Positions 7,621 through 17,376 of a DNA stretch of 64,000 nucleotides are shown in pieces. Below the pieces are notes generated by a model, which did not search any database, was not told where the DNA came from, and saw nothing but the letters and a program-made list of their open reading frames with translations. The first letter of the stretch is position 1, and every line of letters starts with the position of its first letter. The stretch is from Levilactobacillus enshiensis. Lineage in GTDB: Bacteria > Bacillota > Bacilli > Lactobacillales > Lactobacillaceae. The stretch spans positions 197,550-261,549 of the forward strand of contig NZ_SULH01000002.1 of NCBI RefSeq assembly GCF_007115095.1. The letters are read 5' to 3'. The translations under genes were made by a program, and so were the position numbers.

Positions 7621-8367
7621 CTATGCCTCCCGTGTTACCTCGAAGAACCAGCGAGTCGTATCAGCCGTAACGTCACTATTGCCAAAGTCAGCGCTGACCC
7701 GGTTCACCGTCAGTCCAGCCTGCTTCAAAGCAGCCTGATAGTCGGCTAGCGGGTACGTCCGCTCGTGGTGGAGTTCCGTTACTTTACGGTATTCGCCGGT
7801 CTCTTCGTTCAACGTGAAGAAGGCCAAATCATGTTCCGCCGCGTGTTCTTCGTCTTCAATTCCATAACTGGTCCAGACAAAGGCCCGGGTATCATCGACG
7901 TAGTTGTACATGTAACCAGGATAAACATCATCCGTTTGGTGCGGCGTGATGACGTCAAACAAGAACTTGCCGCCCACGTTTAGGTGATCTCGAACCTGGG
8001 TAAAGGCCTGGGTCACTTCGTCGAGATCAGTCAAATAACAGAATGAATCCGCAAAGCAAGTTACCGTTTGGTACGTGCTCTCTAGTCCACTCAGATCCAA
8101 CATGTTGCCAGCAACTAACGGCATGCTCACCTGGTCTTCTTCGGCGTGCTTCGCTGCTAGTGCGAGCATGTCCTCAGAAAGGTCCAAGCCACTCACGTCG
8201 TAGCCTGCCTTGGCTAATAGGACGCCTAGGCGACCACTCCCACATGCAAGATCAAGGAGTGGACCGCTGGTTGGGGCGACCCTAGCGGCGACAAAATCCA
8301 GCCATTGATCGTACATGGCTGGATCGAATAGTTCGTCGTAAAGCTCAGCAAAGGATTGATAGATCAT
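7621..8367 (-). CDS. Class I SAM-dependent methyltransferase, YqeM type
   Basis: The 248-residue protein has Rossmann-fold methyltransferase motifs: LLDLACGSGRLGVLLA (motif I, about 37-52), VSGLDLSEDML (motif II) and VTCFADSFCYL. It matches YqeM, which follows rsfS in many Firmicutes. Its substrate is unknown. The start overlaps the rsfS stop (ATGA), so the two are translationally coupled. Genomic placement among ribosome-assembly genes suggests an RNA or ribosomal-protein target, which is inference only. Confidence 0.88.
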   Translation of the reverse strand: MIYQSFAELYDELFDPAMYDQWLDFVAARVAPTSGPLLDLACGSGRLGVLLAKAGYDVSGLDLSEDMLALAAKHAEEDQVSMPLVAGNMLDLSGLESTYQTVTCFADSFCYLTDLDEVTQAFTQVRDHLNVGGKFLFDVITPHQTDDVYPGYMYNYVDDTRAFVWTSYGIEDEEHAAEHDLAFFTLNEETGEYRKVTELHHERTYPLADYQAALKQAGLTVNRVSADFGNSDVTADTTRWFFEVTREA

Positions 8368-8720
8368 GCTTCAACCCATTGACCAAGATCAACTTCTGGA
8401 GCGTCAGACCACAACTTCTCTAAGTTGTAGTGGCTCCGTTGGTCCTTTTGGAACACGTGAACGACCACGTCGCCAAGATCGATTAAGATCCAGGTGGCTT
8501 CATTTTTACCTTCAACGTCGCGAATTGCAACATCATTGGCACTCATTTGATCGGTAATCTCGTCCGCAATAGCTTGAACTTGACGGTTAGAATTAGCCTC
8601 CATAATCAGGAAGTAATCAGCCATTAAACTCACCTTAGTCATATCTAAAGCGGTCATTTCTTCTGCTCGCTTGCTTTCAGCGGCTTTAACTGCGATTTCT
8701 AAAATTTCTTTGCTTTCCAT
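8364..8720 (-). CDS. rsfS: Ribosomal silencing factor RsfS
   Basis: The 118-residue product (MESKEILEIAVKAAESKRAE...) matches RsfS (DUF143/YbeB/YqeL), which binds L14 of the large subunit and blocks subunit joining under starvation. Family features are the DMTKVSLMADYFLIMEANSNRQ region and DVVVHVFQKDQRSHYNLEKLW. ATG at 8720 is chosen because GAGAGGAG precedes it; an upstream ATG would add 19 residues overlapping yqeK. The stop overlaps the next start by four bases. Confidence 0.95.
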   Translation of the reverse strand: MESKEILEIAVKAAESKRAEEMTALDMTKVSLMADYFLIMEANSNRQVQAIADEITDQMSANDVAIRDVEGKNEATWILIDLGDVVVHVFQKDQRSHYNLEKLWSDAPEVDLGQWVEA

Positions 8721-8733
8721 GCAAGTACTCCTC

Positions 8734-9339
8734 TCAAACGTTGGGATAACGCGGTACCCACGCATTGTAGGTATCAATAGTTTTGGGATAAACCTTTTGG
8801 TTATTTTCGATCAGGTAAGCTAACGTGTGTTTGGTTTGAAACGCCACCCCGGCTCCCAGGTCCTGAGCCGTAATTTTGCGGGCCTCGTCTACACCAGGAA
8901 AGTCACGACCGGGTTCAATAAAATCGGCCATGTACACGATCTGCTCGAGGGGTGACATGTACACCGCCCCCGTCGTATGATGCCGAATTGCATTCAAGAT
9001 GTCTTCGTCGTAAATGCCCAATTCATGTTTAACCAGTTCCGCACCGACGACCCCGTGCCAAATGGCATTGCCATAATTTAACAGCTCTGGGTCCAAATGG
9101 TACTGCTTAATGGCCGCAATAAAATCTTCGTCCGGACGCTGCTTAGCGTAGTCGTGCGTCAGACCAGCAATACTGGCCTTTTCCTGATCGACGTCGTTAG
9201 CCTGCGCCAACTTCACGGCTGTCTGTTCCACCCGCTGGACGTGAGCAAACCGCTTCGGTCGCAAGTGTTGCTCGATACGATCCAACAACTCCTGGCGCGT
9301 GCCAGCAAAAATATTTTCTGTATACGTTCGTTCAGTCAC
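8734..9339 (-). CDS. YqeK family HD-domain hydrolase (symmetrical Ap4A hydrolase)
   Basis: The 201-residue protein has an HD phosphohydrolase domain: HVQRVEQTAVKLA (first His, about 33), GLTHDYAK (HD pair, about 62), NAIWHGVVGA and IRHHTTG. YqeK enzymes split diadenosine tetraphosphate into two ADP. It overlaps nadD by 8 bases and precedes rsfS, an order conserved from Bacillus to Lactobacillus. Fusions of NadD with YqeK occur in related species, supporting a functional link. Confidence 0.92.
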   Translation of the reverse strand: MTERTYTENIFAGTRQELLDRIEQHLRPKRFAHVQRVEQTAVKLAQANDVDQEKASIAGLTHDYAKQRPDEDFIAAIKQYHLDPELLNYGNAIWHGVVGAELVKHELGIYDEDILNAIRHHTTGAVYMSPLEQIVYMADFIEPGRDFPGVDEARKITAQDLGAGVAFQTKHTLAYLIENNQKVYPKTIDTYNAWVPRYPNV

Positions 9340-9964
9340 GATATAACAGATGCTCCTTTATATAGAGGTCGACCATGGTCGGCACCAGGTAACGCACGGA
9401 TTGGCCGCGACGCACCTGATCTCTAACCATCGTCGAGCTGATTCCGATTTGGGGAACGTCGACCCACAGCACAGGATACGGCGATTCACGCGTAAACCCT
9501 TGGCGACAGACACCCACGAATTGTACCAACTTCACTAACTCATCAATGCGGTACCATTTTGGCAAATAGGCCACCATGTCCCCACCGATAATAAAGTAAT
9601 ACTGATTCTCTGGATGAGCCTGTGTCAATTGTCGCATGGTGTCGTAAGAGTAACTCCGACCACCACGTGCAACTTCCGTTAACTCCAAATCAAAGCGCGG
9701 ATTGTCCGCAATGGCCGCCTTCACCATCGCCACGCGATCCTTGGCCGGAATCGTTATCTTCCGGTCAACGTGCGGTGGCTCAGCGTCAGGCATAAATAAA
9801 ACGCGATCTAAACCAAGCTGTGTCGCCACTTGATCCGCAATCACCAAGTGTCCTAAATGGGGCGGATTAAACGTTCCCCCTAGAATACCGATGCGACGTT
9901 TCTTCGCCGTAGCCGCCATCTCTGTAGCGACCTGCGTACTCGTTCGTTCTAAAATTTTGACCAC
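9332..9964 (-). CDS. nadD: Nicotinate-nucleotide adenylyltransferase
   Basis: The 210-residue protein carries the (G)GTFNPPHLGH nucleotidyltransferase motif (about residues 28-37) and the C-terminal ISSTMVRDQVRRG signature, so it adenylates nicotinate mononucleotide in NAD synthesis. A TTG at 9973 opens the frame but lies one base from the SD (GGGAGG). GTG at 9964 has a 10-base spacing and is the better start; an in-frame ATG at 9919 would give the usual family length. The first 25 or so residues are therefore uncertain. Confidence 0.93.
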   Translation of the reverse strand: MVKILERTSTQVATEMAATAKKRRIGILGGTFNPPHLGHLVIADQVATQLGLDRVLFMPDAEPPHVDRKITIPAKDRVAMVKAAIADNPRFDLELTEVARGGRSYSYDTMRQLTQAHPENQYYFIIGGDMVAYLPKWYRIDELVKLVQFVGVCRQGFTRESPYPVLWVDVPQIGISSTMVRDQVRRGQSVRYLVPTMVDLYIKEHLLYRD

Positions 9965-9979
9965 GCCAGTCAAACCTCC

Positions 9980-10288
9980 CTACATATTTTCAACGACTGC
10001 TGAAATCTTTTGATTCTCTTCATCCGTTGCGACCCGGTACAAAACCAGTACCCGACCGATCGTTTGGACGACCTGAATGTCAGTGTTGTCTTCGATAAAT
10101 GCCTTGGTTTCGTCAACGGAAACGTCCGCACTCTGTTGGAGATTGATCTTAATTAGTTCGCGATTCTCTAACGCCCCGGTCAATTGATCCAACCAAGCCT
10201 GCGTTAACCCATTCTTTCCCACGGAAAAAAGTGGGTGCATGGCGTGTGCATGTGCGCGTAAATACCGTTTTTGTTTGCCTCGTAACAA
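9980..10288 (-). CDS. yhbY: YhbY/YqeI family RNA-binding protein
   Basis: The 102-residue protein is a single CRM domain: LRGKQKRYLRAHAHAMHP at the N-terminus and a GKNGLTQAWL segment that resembles the GxxG loop. YhbY binds the precursor of the large ribosomal subunit. It lies 15 bases from the nadD start and 17 from yqeH, inside the conserved ribosome-assembly cluster. Length is typical (about 96-100). Confidence 0.94.
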   Translation of the reverse strand: MLRGKQKRYLRAHAHAMHPLFSVGKNGLTQAWLDQLTGALENRELIKINLQQSADVSVDETKAFIEDNTDIQVVQTIGRVLVLYRVATDEENQKISAVVENM

Positions 10289-10305
10289 GTTTTATTCCTC
10301 CATTA

Positions 10306-11448
10306 TTAAATCATTGCTCGTCGTAGTAAAACACCAACACCGGCGGGGGCCCAACCGGTCACATTGACCCCGGCAGGCAGACTGATCCAGCCCAGTCCTT
10401 CAAAGACTAAGTCACTCTTCTCAGTGGTCTTGAATTCATGTGCGACTAAAGGTGGGAAATCATCCTTGTCGTCAGCGTGTGGTGGTGTGAGTAGCTGCCC
10501 TAATTGCCGGTCGTAAAAGTCATCGGCGTTTTCTAGCTTCGTTCGGTGAATGTACAAGTTGTTTTCGAAGTATGCCGTGAACCCACTCTTAGGCCCATTC
10601 GTATAGTCAAACCGTGCAATACCGCCTAAGAAGAGGGTTTGTTGGCTCTCCAATTGGTAAACTTTAGGCTTGATCTGCTTTTGCGGCGTCACAAGCTTCA
10701 GGTCCTTTCCATCTAGGAAGTGAGCCATCTGTTCGTTTTGAATGATCCCTGGTGTGTCGACCAACACGTGATCGTCATCCAGTGGTAATTCAATTTTATC
10801 CAGTGTTGTTCCTGGGAACCGTGATGTGGTAATTAAGTCTTTGACCCCTGTGTTTTGCCGGATGATCTGATTGATCAAGGTAGACTTACCCACGTTGGTA
10901 ACACCGACAACGTAAACGTCACGGTCGCCACGGTACTTGTTGATCATTTGTAGTAACTGATCGACGGATTGGTTGGTCTTAGCACTTAGCAACGTTACGT
11001 CAATTGGCCGCAATCCTTGCTCGTTAGCCCGTTGCCGTAACCAGTCTTGTAACTTGCTGCGCTTCAAAGAACGCGGTAAGAGGTCTTCTTTGTTCCCCAC
11101 CAGTAAGATTGGGTTATTACCCACAAACCGGTGAAGTCCTGGAATCACACTTCCGTTGAAATCAAAGATGTCCACAACGTACACAATCAGTGCATTAGCA
11201 TCCTGAATCTGCGTCAATAAATGTAAGAAATCATCGTCAGTCAGTCCCACGGGAACAATTTCATTGTAATGCCGTAATCTAAAGCACCGTTGGCAATACA
11301 CTTCTTGGTTCTCCATGCCCTTATCTAATGCCGACTGCGGCGTGTACCCCGGTGCCGTCTTGTCCGTCGTTTGAATCTCCGCGCCACAGCCAATGCAATG
11401 GAGCGGCTCACCGTCAACTAGAACGGATTCAGTGTGTTTTTCGTTCAT
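10306..11448 (-). CDS. yqeH: Ribosome biogenesis GTPase YqeH
   Basis: The 380-residue protein has an N-terminal zinc finger (CIGCG...CQRC, about 19-57) and a circularly permuted GTPase: G4 VGNKEDLL and G5 LLSAK come before G1 GVTNVGKSTL and G3 DTPG. YqeH assists 30S assembly. An AGGAGG-type SD precedes ATG 11448. Its start lies inside the end of yqeG (20-base overlap), so the two are coupled. Length and order match Bacillus YqeH. Confidence 0.96.
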   Translation of the reverse strand: MNEKHTESVLVDGEPLHCIGCGAEIQTTDKTAPGYTPQSALDKGMENQEVYCQRCFRLRHYNEIVPVGLTDDDFLHLLTQIQDANALIVYVVDIFDFNGSVIPGLHRFVGNNPILLVGNKEDLLPRSLKRSKLQDWLRQRANEQGLRPIDVTLLSAKTNQSVDQLLQMINKYRGDRDVYVVGVTNVGKSTLINQIIRQNTGVKDLITTSRFPGTTLDKIELPLDDDHVLVDTPGIIQNEQMAHFLDGKDLKLVTPQKQIKPKVYQLESQQTLFLGGIARFDYTNGPKSGFTAYFENNLYIHRTKLENADDFYDRQLGQLLTPPHADDKDDFPPLVAHEFKTTEKSDLVFEGLGWISLPAGVNVTGWAPAGVGVLLRRAMI

Positions 11449-11971
11449 TAAGATCCTCCTGCCAAGTTAATTCTGGATAATTGTGGCGTAACCGCCACAT
11501 TACAACTTTTTCCAACACGCGATTGCCCTTGGTAATCCACGCATCAGATTTTAAAATTGGTTTGACCAATACGCTACGAATACCCGTGTGATGGGCAGAC
11601 CACACGTCCGTCAGTAATTGATCGCCCACCATGATGACCTCATCACGGCGCAGGTGCCACCGCCGCAAAGCACGTCTCAATCCCCACGATAACGGTTTTA
11701 GTGCCCGATGAATGTACGGGAGGTTAAACGGTGCGACCGCCCGATCAACTCGTGCGCGGCTATTATTCGACACAACAATCACACGAATCCCGGCGAGTTC
11801 AAGTAGCGTCAACCAGTGACGTAACTCAGGTGTCCCGTCTGGGTTATTCCACGCAATCAACGTATTATCTAGGTCCGTCAAAACTGCTCGAACCCCATTT
11901 TCACGTAGTTGCTGTGGTGTCAAATCGTATATGTTCGTAACCATCCACGTGGGTTTAAATTGAGAAACCAT
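11429..11971 (-). CDS. YqeG family HAD-type phosphatase
   Basis: From ATG 11971 the product has 180 residues, the usual YqeG length (about 170-180). HAD motifs are AVLTDLDNTLIAW (DxD), VVSNNSRAR and MVGDQLLTDVWSA. The family is related to mitochondrial phosphatidylglycerophosphatase GEP4; the bacterial substrate is not settled. The open frame runs 30 codons further upstream, but family similarity begins near SQFKPTWMVTNIYDL. The SD (AGGGGG) is rather far from the chosen ATG. It leads the yqeG-yqeH operon. Confidence 0.9.
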   Translation of the reverse strand: MVSQFKPTWMVTNIYDLTPQQLRENGVRAVLTDLDNTLIAWNNPDGTPELRHWLTLLELAGIRVIVVSNNSRARVDRAVAPFNLPYIHRALKPLSWGLRRALRRWHLRRDEVIMVGDQLLTDVWSAHHTGIRSVLVKPILKSDAWITKGNRVLEKVVMWRLRHNYPELTWQEDLNERKTH

Positions 11972-12149
11972 GCGGGTGACTGCCCCCCTTCGTCCATTTG
12001 CCAATAATGGCATGTCTAGCTTTTTATTATACGCAATCCCAGTCAATTTTACCACCATCAACGGCTGAGATTCCCTAACTTTACAGTTCAGATTGATTAT
12101 ACCGCACTACGGTTGCCAGGGATTCCATGCGGGGGGTGCCAGTGGTTAG

Positions 12150-12190
12150 CTAATAAAAAAGACCTCGCATACGCGAAGTCCCCTTTTCAT
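12150..12190 (-). terminator. Terminator after rplT
   Basis: On the minus strand GACTTCGC, a short loop and GCGAGGTC are followed by TTTTTT, about 10-30 bases past the rplT stop. Confidence 0.85.
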
Positions 12191-12199
12191 TAACTGAAA

Positions 12200-12559
12200 T
12201 TAAGCAGCCAATGCTTCTTTAGCTTGGTCAGCTAAAGCAGTGAAAGCACTAGCATCGTTAACTGCTAAGTCGGCTAACATCTTCCGGTTAACGTCGATGT
12301 TGGCTAACTTCAAGCCGTGCATCAACTTGCTGTAGCTCAGACCGTTCATCCGGGCTGCTGCGTTGATCCGGGCAATCCAAAGCTTACGGAAGTTACGCTT
12401 CGTAGCTTTACGGTCACGGAAGGCGTATTGACGGCCCTTCATGACTTGGTCCTTAGCTACCTTAAATAAACGGTGCTTAGAACCACGGTAACCCTTAGCT
12501 AACTTTAAAACCTTCTTGCGACGTGCGCGTGTAACAGTACCGCCTTTAACTCGTGGCAT
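12200..12559 (-). CDS. rplT: 50S ribosomal protein L20
   Basis: The 119-residue protein [20 protein letters not shown]... with the segment [19 protein letters not shown] is unmistakably L20, an early assembly protein that binds 23S rRNA. In Bacillus L20 also represses its own operon at the leader. Third gene of infC-rpmI-rplT, followed by a terminator. Confidence 0.98.
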   Translation of the reverse strand: MPRVKGGTVTRARRKKVLKLAKGYRGSKHRLFKVAKDQVMKGRQYAFRDRKATKRNFRKLWIARINAAARMNGLSYSKLMHGLKLANIDVNRKMLADLAVNDASAFTALADQAKEALAA

Positions 12560-12629
12560 AATCTTTTCCTCCTAAATCAATTCAAACATTATGTCGACAT
12601 TTCGTCGACCCGAAAAATTAGTGACCGGC

Positions 12630-12824
12630 TTACTTTTGTAAAAGTGAGCGGTAAGTCTTGATGGTCGTTTCGTTCATCATCCGGGTACCACGAAGGTTCC
12701 GGCGTTGCTTCTTGGTCTTACCGTGGAAACGGTGAGACGTGTATGCGTTGGCACTCTTGATACCGCCCTTGGCAGTTACTTTGAAACGCTTAGCTGCGGC
12801 GCGGTTAGTCTTCATCTTTGGCAT
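12630..12824 (-). CDS. rpmI: 50S ribosomal protein L35
   Basis: ATG at 12824 gives a 64-residue protein beginning MPKMKTNRAAAKRFK and ending in the basic tail typical of L35. Upstream in-frame codons back to 12866 are not part of the family; AAGGAGG sits about 10 bases before the chosen ATG. It lies between infC and rplT in the standard operon. Confidence 0.98.
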   Translation of the reverse strand: MPKMKTNRAAAKRFKVTAKGGIKSANAYTSHRFHGKTKKQRRNLRGTRMMNETTIKTYRSLLQK

Positions 12825-12870
12825 AATACGAAATATCCTCCTTAAATCGGTAGCTAGGCTACCCAATCAA

Positions 12871-13389
12871 TCACTTATTCTCAGCGATGGGTGACAACAT
12901 GAGGAACATGCTGCGACCATCCATCTTTGGTCGTTGTTCAACAGTAGCGACGTCAGAAGTTTCCTGAGCCATTCGGTTGAGCACCTCACGACCAATGTCC
13001 TTATGCGTAATTGCCCGACCCTTAAACCGAATTGAGACCCGAACTTTTTCACCCTTGGCCAAAAACTTCTTAGCGTTCTTGAGCTTGGTGTTAAAGTCGT
13101 TGGTATCAATCGTTGGGCTGAGCCGTACTTCTTTGACACTGATCACTTTTTGCTTTTTACGAGCTTCGCGTTGCTTCTTTTGCAACTCAAAGCGGTATTT
13201 CCCGTAGTCCATGATGCGGGCTACTGGTGGCTTAGCTTTCGGTGCAACCAAAACTAAATCGAGGTTACTGTCTTCAGCAATCTGCAAAGCTTCTTGCTTA
13301 GACTTAATGCCCAATTGTTCACCGTCACCAGCAATCAATCGAACTTCGCGTGCGCGAATCCCCTCGTTGACAATCGTGTCGTTTGCTAT
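12871..13389 (-). CDS. infC: Translation initiation factor IF-3 (apparent ATA start)
   Basis: The 172-residue product aligns with Bacillus IF-3 from its first residue ([18 protein letters not shown] against [18 protein letters not shown]) through [21 protein letters not shown] and the C-terminal [14 protein letters not shown]-3 checks start-codon choice on the 30S subunit. No ATG, GTG or TTG lies in the right place. GGAGG is followed after 9 bases by ATA at 13389, and an ATT two codons earlier is only 3-4 bases from the SD. A rare start that IF-3 itself discriminates against would let it regulate its own synthesis, as the AUU of E. coli infC does. Confidence 0.93.
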   Translation of the reverse strand: MANDTIVNEGIRAREVRLIAGDGEQLGIKSKQEALQIAEDSNLDLVLVAPKAKPPVARIMDYGKYRFELQKKQREARKKQKVISVKEVRLSPTIDTNDFNTKLKNAKKFLAKGEKVRVSIRFKGRAITHKDIGREVLNRMAQETSDVATVEQRPKMDGRSMFLMLSPIAENK

Positions 13390-13590
13390 GGTAATCCACC
13401 TCCAAAATAATCTCGAGAACTGCAGAAATCTCACTCACAAAAAAATGCGGGAACCTTTGATGAAAATCAAACGGCTCCCGCACCAAAATCCAATCTAAAA
13501 GATTAGATAACGTGCATATCCAGCCCAATAACCAACGTCATAAGGCGAGAAGCGGAAGCCTCTGCTTAATTTCTCAACTTAACCATCATA
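13390..13590 (-). promoter_or_regulatory. L20-type leader of infC-rpmI-rplT
   Basis: About 190 untranslated bases separate the promoter from infC. Near the end of this leader a strong hairpin with a T run would stop transcription, as in the L20-repressed leader of Firmicutes, where L20 binding favours termination. The position and operon fit; I have not modelled the L20-binding structure. Confidence 0.65.
13435..13482 (-). terminator. Attenuator hairpin in the infC leader
   Basis: On the minus strand TGCGGGAGCC and GGTTCCCGCA enclose a further TTTGAT/ATCAAA stem and are followed by a run of T. It lies 45 bases before the infC start, so it must be read through for expression. Confidence 0.85.
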
Positions 13591-13613
13591 CCAGCTAACC
13601 CGTTTCATGTCAA
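13585..13613 (-). promoter_or_regulatory. Promoter of infC-rpmI-rplT
   Basis: TTGACA (13608-13613 on the minus strand), a 17-base spacer and TATGAT (13585-13590) form a near-consensus sigma-A promoter. Confidence 0.85.
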
Positions 13614-13664
13614 CGAGTGTTTCAGAGTTTTTCAGAAACTAGCTGGACTCATCGTCAACTTACT

Positions 13665-15158
13665 TTAATCATCGGTCGCGCCACTGCCTAAAACCTGATT
13701 GCTATGATCCAGTCGGTTGATGACAAAGGTCAAGACGATGATTCCAAATCCGATGACGTAAACCCAATGTAACCCATTATACAGAATCTGTCGGAGAGTT
13801 GGCAACAATTTTTCTGGCAACCCACTCGCCGTCTGTGGATTAATCAACCGGTTCATCATAGCCATGTTCGTCCCAGCGGAATGTGTAATTCCCTGCTGCA
13901 TCCCCGTATTCAGGATAATCCCAAAAATGGAGACCATCAACGTTTGGCCAATCGTCCGCCCTAACGTATTGAATGAGGTCGCCACCCCAACATTTTCAGC
14001 TGAGACCAAACGCTGCGAAGTCAATGTCGTCGTTGTCATGGCGATTCCGAATCCAAACCCATTGATGGCGGTGATCACAAAGAACCAGCCAAACGACGCC
14101 TGGATCGGCAGTAAAGCCAGGGCCAAGCCGGCCACCAAAATGAAGGTGAGGCTAAAGTATAAGATCCGGCGGGGCGTCCACCGCGCTAAAAAGTAACTCG
14201 TTGCAAAGGCGCCCACGACCCACATCAGCGAGTTGGGCGTCAAAGCTAAGCCAGCCTCAGAAGCGGAAACACCGTGAATTCCCTGACCCCAAGTCGGCAC
14301 GTAAACGGTCAACGCCATGAGATACCCATTAATCAGTGCCGCAATCACATTTTGTACGATAAACGGTCGATTTTTAAAGAGTTCTAGCGAAATAATCGGG
14401 TCGACCGCTCGCTTTTCCCGCCGAACGAATAAAATCAGGCTGACCATACTGATGACCAGGCTCCCCATAACTGCAGCCCAGACAATGGACTGGTTACTCA
14501 ACTCTTGAAAACTCAACATTAAGCTGAGTAGACACACCATTAACCAAAAACTGCCTAAGTAGTCGATGCTCTCTTCTCGCTGCCGCTTGGGTTCATGTAA
14601 GTATAATTGAAATAATATCATGGTAATTAACCCAATCGGAACGTTGATGAAGAAAATCCAATGCCAGCTGAGCTTGTCAATGATGATGCCACCCAATAAG
14701 GGGGCCAACACCGCAGCAATGCCCCAGGCAGAGTTAGTAATTCCCAAAATCTTCGCGCGTTTTTCAATCGAATAGATATCGGCAATAATCGTCATCGAAA
14801 CGGGAAGCAATGCCCCCGCCCCGATACCTTGAATCGCACGCCAGAAAATTAGGACTGGCATGCTAGTGGCTAAACCACTCATCGCCGATCCCACGATAAA
14901 CACGCCCAGGCCAAACTGCATGATTGGCTTACGGCCAAGCACATCTGCAAGCTTGCCATAAATCGGTGTCACCATCGCCGTGGCCAGTAAATAGATTGAA
15001 AATACCCAGTTCATCAACGCCACACCATGTAGATTCCCGACAATCGTGGGCAAGGCTGTCGACACGATGGTCCCTTCAATGGCGCTCACGAACGTTGCCA
15101 CGTAAATTGCTATCGTCACGGCGAGCACATTTGTTTTTGGCTGTGACATTTTTACCAT
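13665..15158 (-). CDS. MFS drug transporter, DHA2 family (14 TMS)
   Basis: The 497-residue protein is mostly hydrophobic with about 14 predicted membrane helices, the topology of the DHA2 (EmrB/QacA) family of proton-coupled exporters. The loop 2-3 motif GKLADVLGRKP and the motif-C-like helix ITNSAWGIAAVLAPLLGGIIID are visible. Substrate cannot be read from sequence; related lactobacillar proteins export drugs or toxic compounds. Start may be ATG 15158 or 15149. No regulator gene is adjacent. It stands alone between the infC operon and thrS. Confidence 0.87.
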   Translation of the reverse strand: MVKMSQPKTNVLAVTIAIYVATFVSAIEGTIVSTALPTIVGNLHGVALMNWVFSIYLLATAMVTPIYGKLADVLGRKPIMQFGLGVFIVGSAMSGLATSMPVLIFWRAIQGIGAGALLPVSMTIIADIYSIEKRAKILGITNSAWGIAAVLAPLLGGIIIDKLSWHWIFFINVPIGLITMILFQLYLHEPKRQREESIDYLGSFWLMVCLLSLMLSFQELSNQSIVWAAVMGSLVISMVSLILFVRREKRAVDPIISLELFKNRPFIVQNVIAALINGYLMALTVYVPTWGQGIHGVSASEAGLALTPNSLMWVVGAFATSYFLARWTPRRILYFSLTFILVAGLALALLPIQASFGWFFVITAINGFGFGIAMTTTTLTSQRLVSAENVGVATSFNTLGRTIGQTLMVSIFGIILNTGMQQGITHSAGTNMAMMNRLINPQTASGLPEKLLPTLRQILYNGLHWVYVIGFGIIVLTFVINRLDHSNQVLGSGATDD

Positions 15159-15302
15159 CTTCTTTCTAACATCACAAGTTACGCCGATACGTTAAGGTTA
15201 TTACTTCCAAGACGACCGTCACTGATCTGCTTCCCTAACACCAGTCTCTGCGGGCAACTCTATTAACTACGTTACCACTTCTCGACCTGACACTCTAGCT
15301 AA

Positions 15303-15341
15303 AGAAAACGAGGCCGCCTAGGTTGGCGACCTCGTTTTCTA
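15303..15341 (-). terminator. Terminator after thrS
   Basis: AGAAAACGAGGTCGCC and GGCGGCCTCGTTTTCT form a long stem ending in T-rich sequence, about 50 bases past the thrS stop. The A-rich opposite side could also work in the other direction. Confidence 0.85.
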
Positions 15342-15391
15342 CTATTTAATTAGTCTCAAGAACAGCAAGTGTTTTTGAGATTAAGTTCAAT

Positions 15392-17335
15392 CTAGTTTTC
15401 TTCGCGACTGTATGAAGCGATGTCACTTAAGATTTCCTTGACGAAGGCATCACTGCTCATGGATTCACTGTTGTCTTCCCCATACTTCCGTACAGAGACC
15501 GTACCATTAGCCATTTCGTCTTCACCAACAACCAACGTGTATGGAATCTTGTGTGTTTGGGCGTCCCGAATCAGGTAACCCATCTTTTCACCACGCTTGT
15601 CGACGTTGACCCGCACGTCAGCAGCCTTTAATTCAGCAGCTAACTTGTCAGCGTAGGCACCATGCTTCTCTTCAGAAACAGGAATGATCGTCACTTGCTT
15701 AGGTGCTAACCAAGTTGGGAAGGCACCCTTGTAAATTTCAGTCAGGTAAGCGGTGAACCGTTCCATCGTTGAAACCAACCCACGGTGAATCATCACTGGA
15801 CGGTGTTCTTCACCATCGGCACCGACATAGTGTAAGTCGAAGCGTTCTGGCAACATGAAGTCCAATTGGATAGTTGAGAGCGTTTCTTCGTTCCCAAGGG
15901 CCGTCTTCGTTTGCACGTCCAGCTTAGGACCGTAGAAGGCAGCTTCCCCTTCGGCTTCAACGTAAGGTAAGCCAAGGTCATCCATGGCACCCTTCAACAT
16001 CTTTTGTGCGTTATTCCACATTTCGTCGTCATCGAAGTACTTTTCCGTGTTCTTAGGGTCACGGTAGCTCAGACGGAACGTGTAGTCCTTGATGTCAAAG
16101 TCCTTGTAAACCTTAACCATCAAGTCCAGGATGCTCTTGAATTCATCTTGGATCTGTTCTGGTGCAACGAACGTGTGACCATCGTTCAAGGTCATTTCAC
16201 GAACCCGTTGTAACCCACTCAGGGCACCGGACTTTTCGTAACGGTGCATCATTCCTAATTCAGCGATTCGTAATGGCAACTCACGGTAAGAACGGATGTG
16301 GTGGTTGTAAATTTGAATGTGGCTTGGGCAGTTCATTGGCCGTAATTCAAGTTGTTCGCCATCACCCATATCCATTGGTGGGAACATGTCTTCACGGTAG
16401 TGGGCCCAGTGACCGGATTGCTTGTACAGATCCAGGTTAGCTAACACTGGCGTGTAAACGTGTTGGTAACCGTTAGCAACTTCTTTGTCGATGATGTAAC
16501 GTTCGATGGTCCGACGAATCGTGGCCCCATTTGGCATCCAGTAAGGTAAGCCGGCACCGACTTTAGGATCAACGAAGAACAAGTCCAGTTGGTTCCCAAT
16601 GACACGGTGGTCACGGTCGTGGGCTTCTTGGCGCTTCACTAAGTCAGCATCTAGGTCGGCTTGCTTGTAGAAGGCCGTCCCGTAGATCCGTTGGAGCATT
16701 GGGTTTGAAGACTTGCCTTGCCAGTATGCCCCAGCAACGGAGAGTAACTTGAACTTCTTAACGTCACCCGTGTTGGCCAATTGCGCACCGTCACTCAAGA
16801 TTTGGTGGTCACCAATCTTCAAGAAGGGAACGGCGTCGCCAGCAACAGCATTGATCAATTCAGTCGTATAAGGGTCATCCTTGGCAGCGGCCAAAGCATC
16901 AGCCTTTGATACTGAGATCCGTTCGATAGGCAACTTGTCGCCGATCAACTTTTCAACGATTACGGCCAAAGCGTCCAATTCATCAACGCTAACCTGTTGG
17001 TCATCCTTGTCAGTATCCACGAAGAACCCGTCTTCATCAGCACTAACTTCACCCAAACGAATAGCTGGGAATTCCTTCTTCAAGGCAATTCGGAGCAATG
17101 CGGCAGTCGTGTTCCGCAGAACGCTCAAGCCTTCGTCGCTGTCTTTCGTGATGATTTCAATAGCACCGTCACCAGCGAGTGGGGTCAGGTAGTCGACCAG
17201 CTTGCCGTCTAACTTAGCGGCAACGGCCTTCTTTGCTAAACTGATGGAAATAGACTTGGCAACGTCTTCAGGCGTTGACCCTTCTGGAAAGGCTTTGGCC
17301 TTACCATCAGGGAATTTGATTGAAATATCTGCCAT
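15392..17335 (-). CDS. thrS: Threonyl-tRNA synthetase
   Basis: The 647-residue enzyme has the TGS domain ([16 protein letters not shown]), the second additional domain, and a class II core with [12 protein letters not shown] (zinc Cys and substrate binding), motif 2 region [20 protein letters not shown] and motif 3 [15 protein letters not shown], then an anticodon-binding domain. It charges tRNA-Thr. ATG at 17335 is where the family begins; the frame stays open upstream through the leader, which is not coding. Controlled by a T-box leader. Confidence 0.97.
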   Translation of the reverse strand: MADISIKFPDGKAKAFPEGSTPEDVAKSISISLAKKAVAAKLDGKLVDYLTPLAGDGAIEIITKDSDEGLSVLRNTTAALLRIALKKEFPAIRLGEVSADEDGFFVDTDKDDQQVSVDELDALAVIVEKLIGDKLPIERISVSKADALAAAKDDPYTTELINAVAGDAVPFLKIGDHQILSDGAQLANTGDVKKFKLLSVAGAYWQGKSSNPMLQRIYGTAFYKQADLDADLVKRQEAHDRDHRVIGNQLDLFFVDPKVGAGLPYWMPNGATIRRTIERYIIDKEVANGYQHVYTPVLANLDLYKQSGHWAHYREDMFPPMDMGDGEQLELRPMNCPSHIQIYNHHIRSYRELPLRIAELGMMHRYEKSGALSGLQRVREMTLNDGHTFVAPEQIQDEFKSILDLMVKVYKDFDIKDYTFRLSYRDPKNTEKYFDDDEMWNNAQKMLKGAMDDLGLPYVEAEGEAAFYGPKLDVQTKTALGNEETLSTIQLDFMLPERFDLHYVGADGEEHRPVMIHRGLVSTMERFTAYLTEIYKGAFPTWLAPKQVTIIPVSEEKHGAYADKLAAELKAADVRVNVDKRGEKMGYLIRDAQTHKIPYTLVVGEDEMANGTVSVRKYGEDNSESMSSDAFVKEILSDIASYSREEN

Positions 17336-17376
17336 AATGATGATCTCCCTCATTGATTTTTGGATGGCCATCGACG

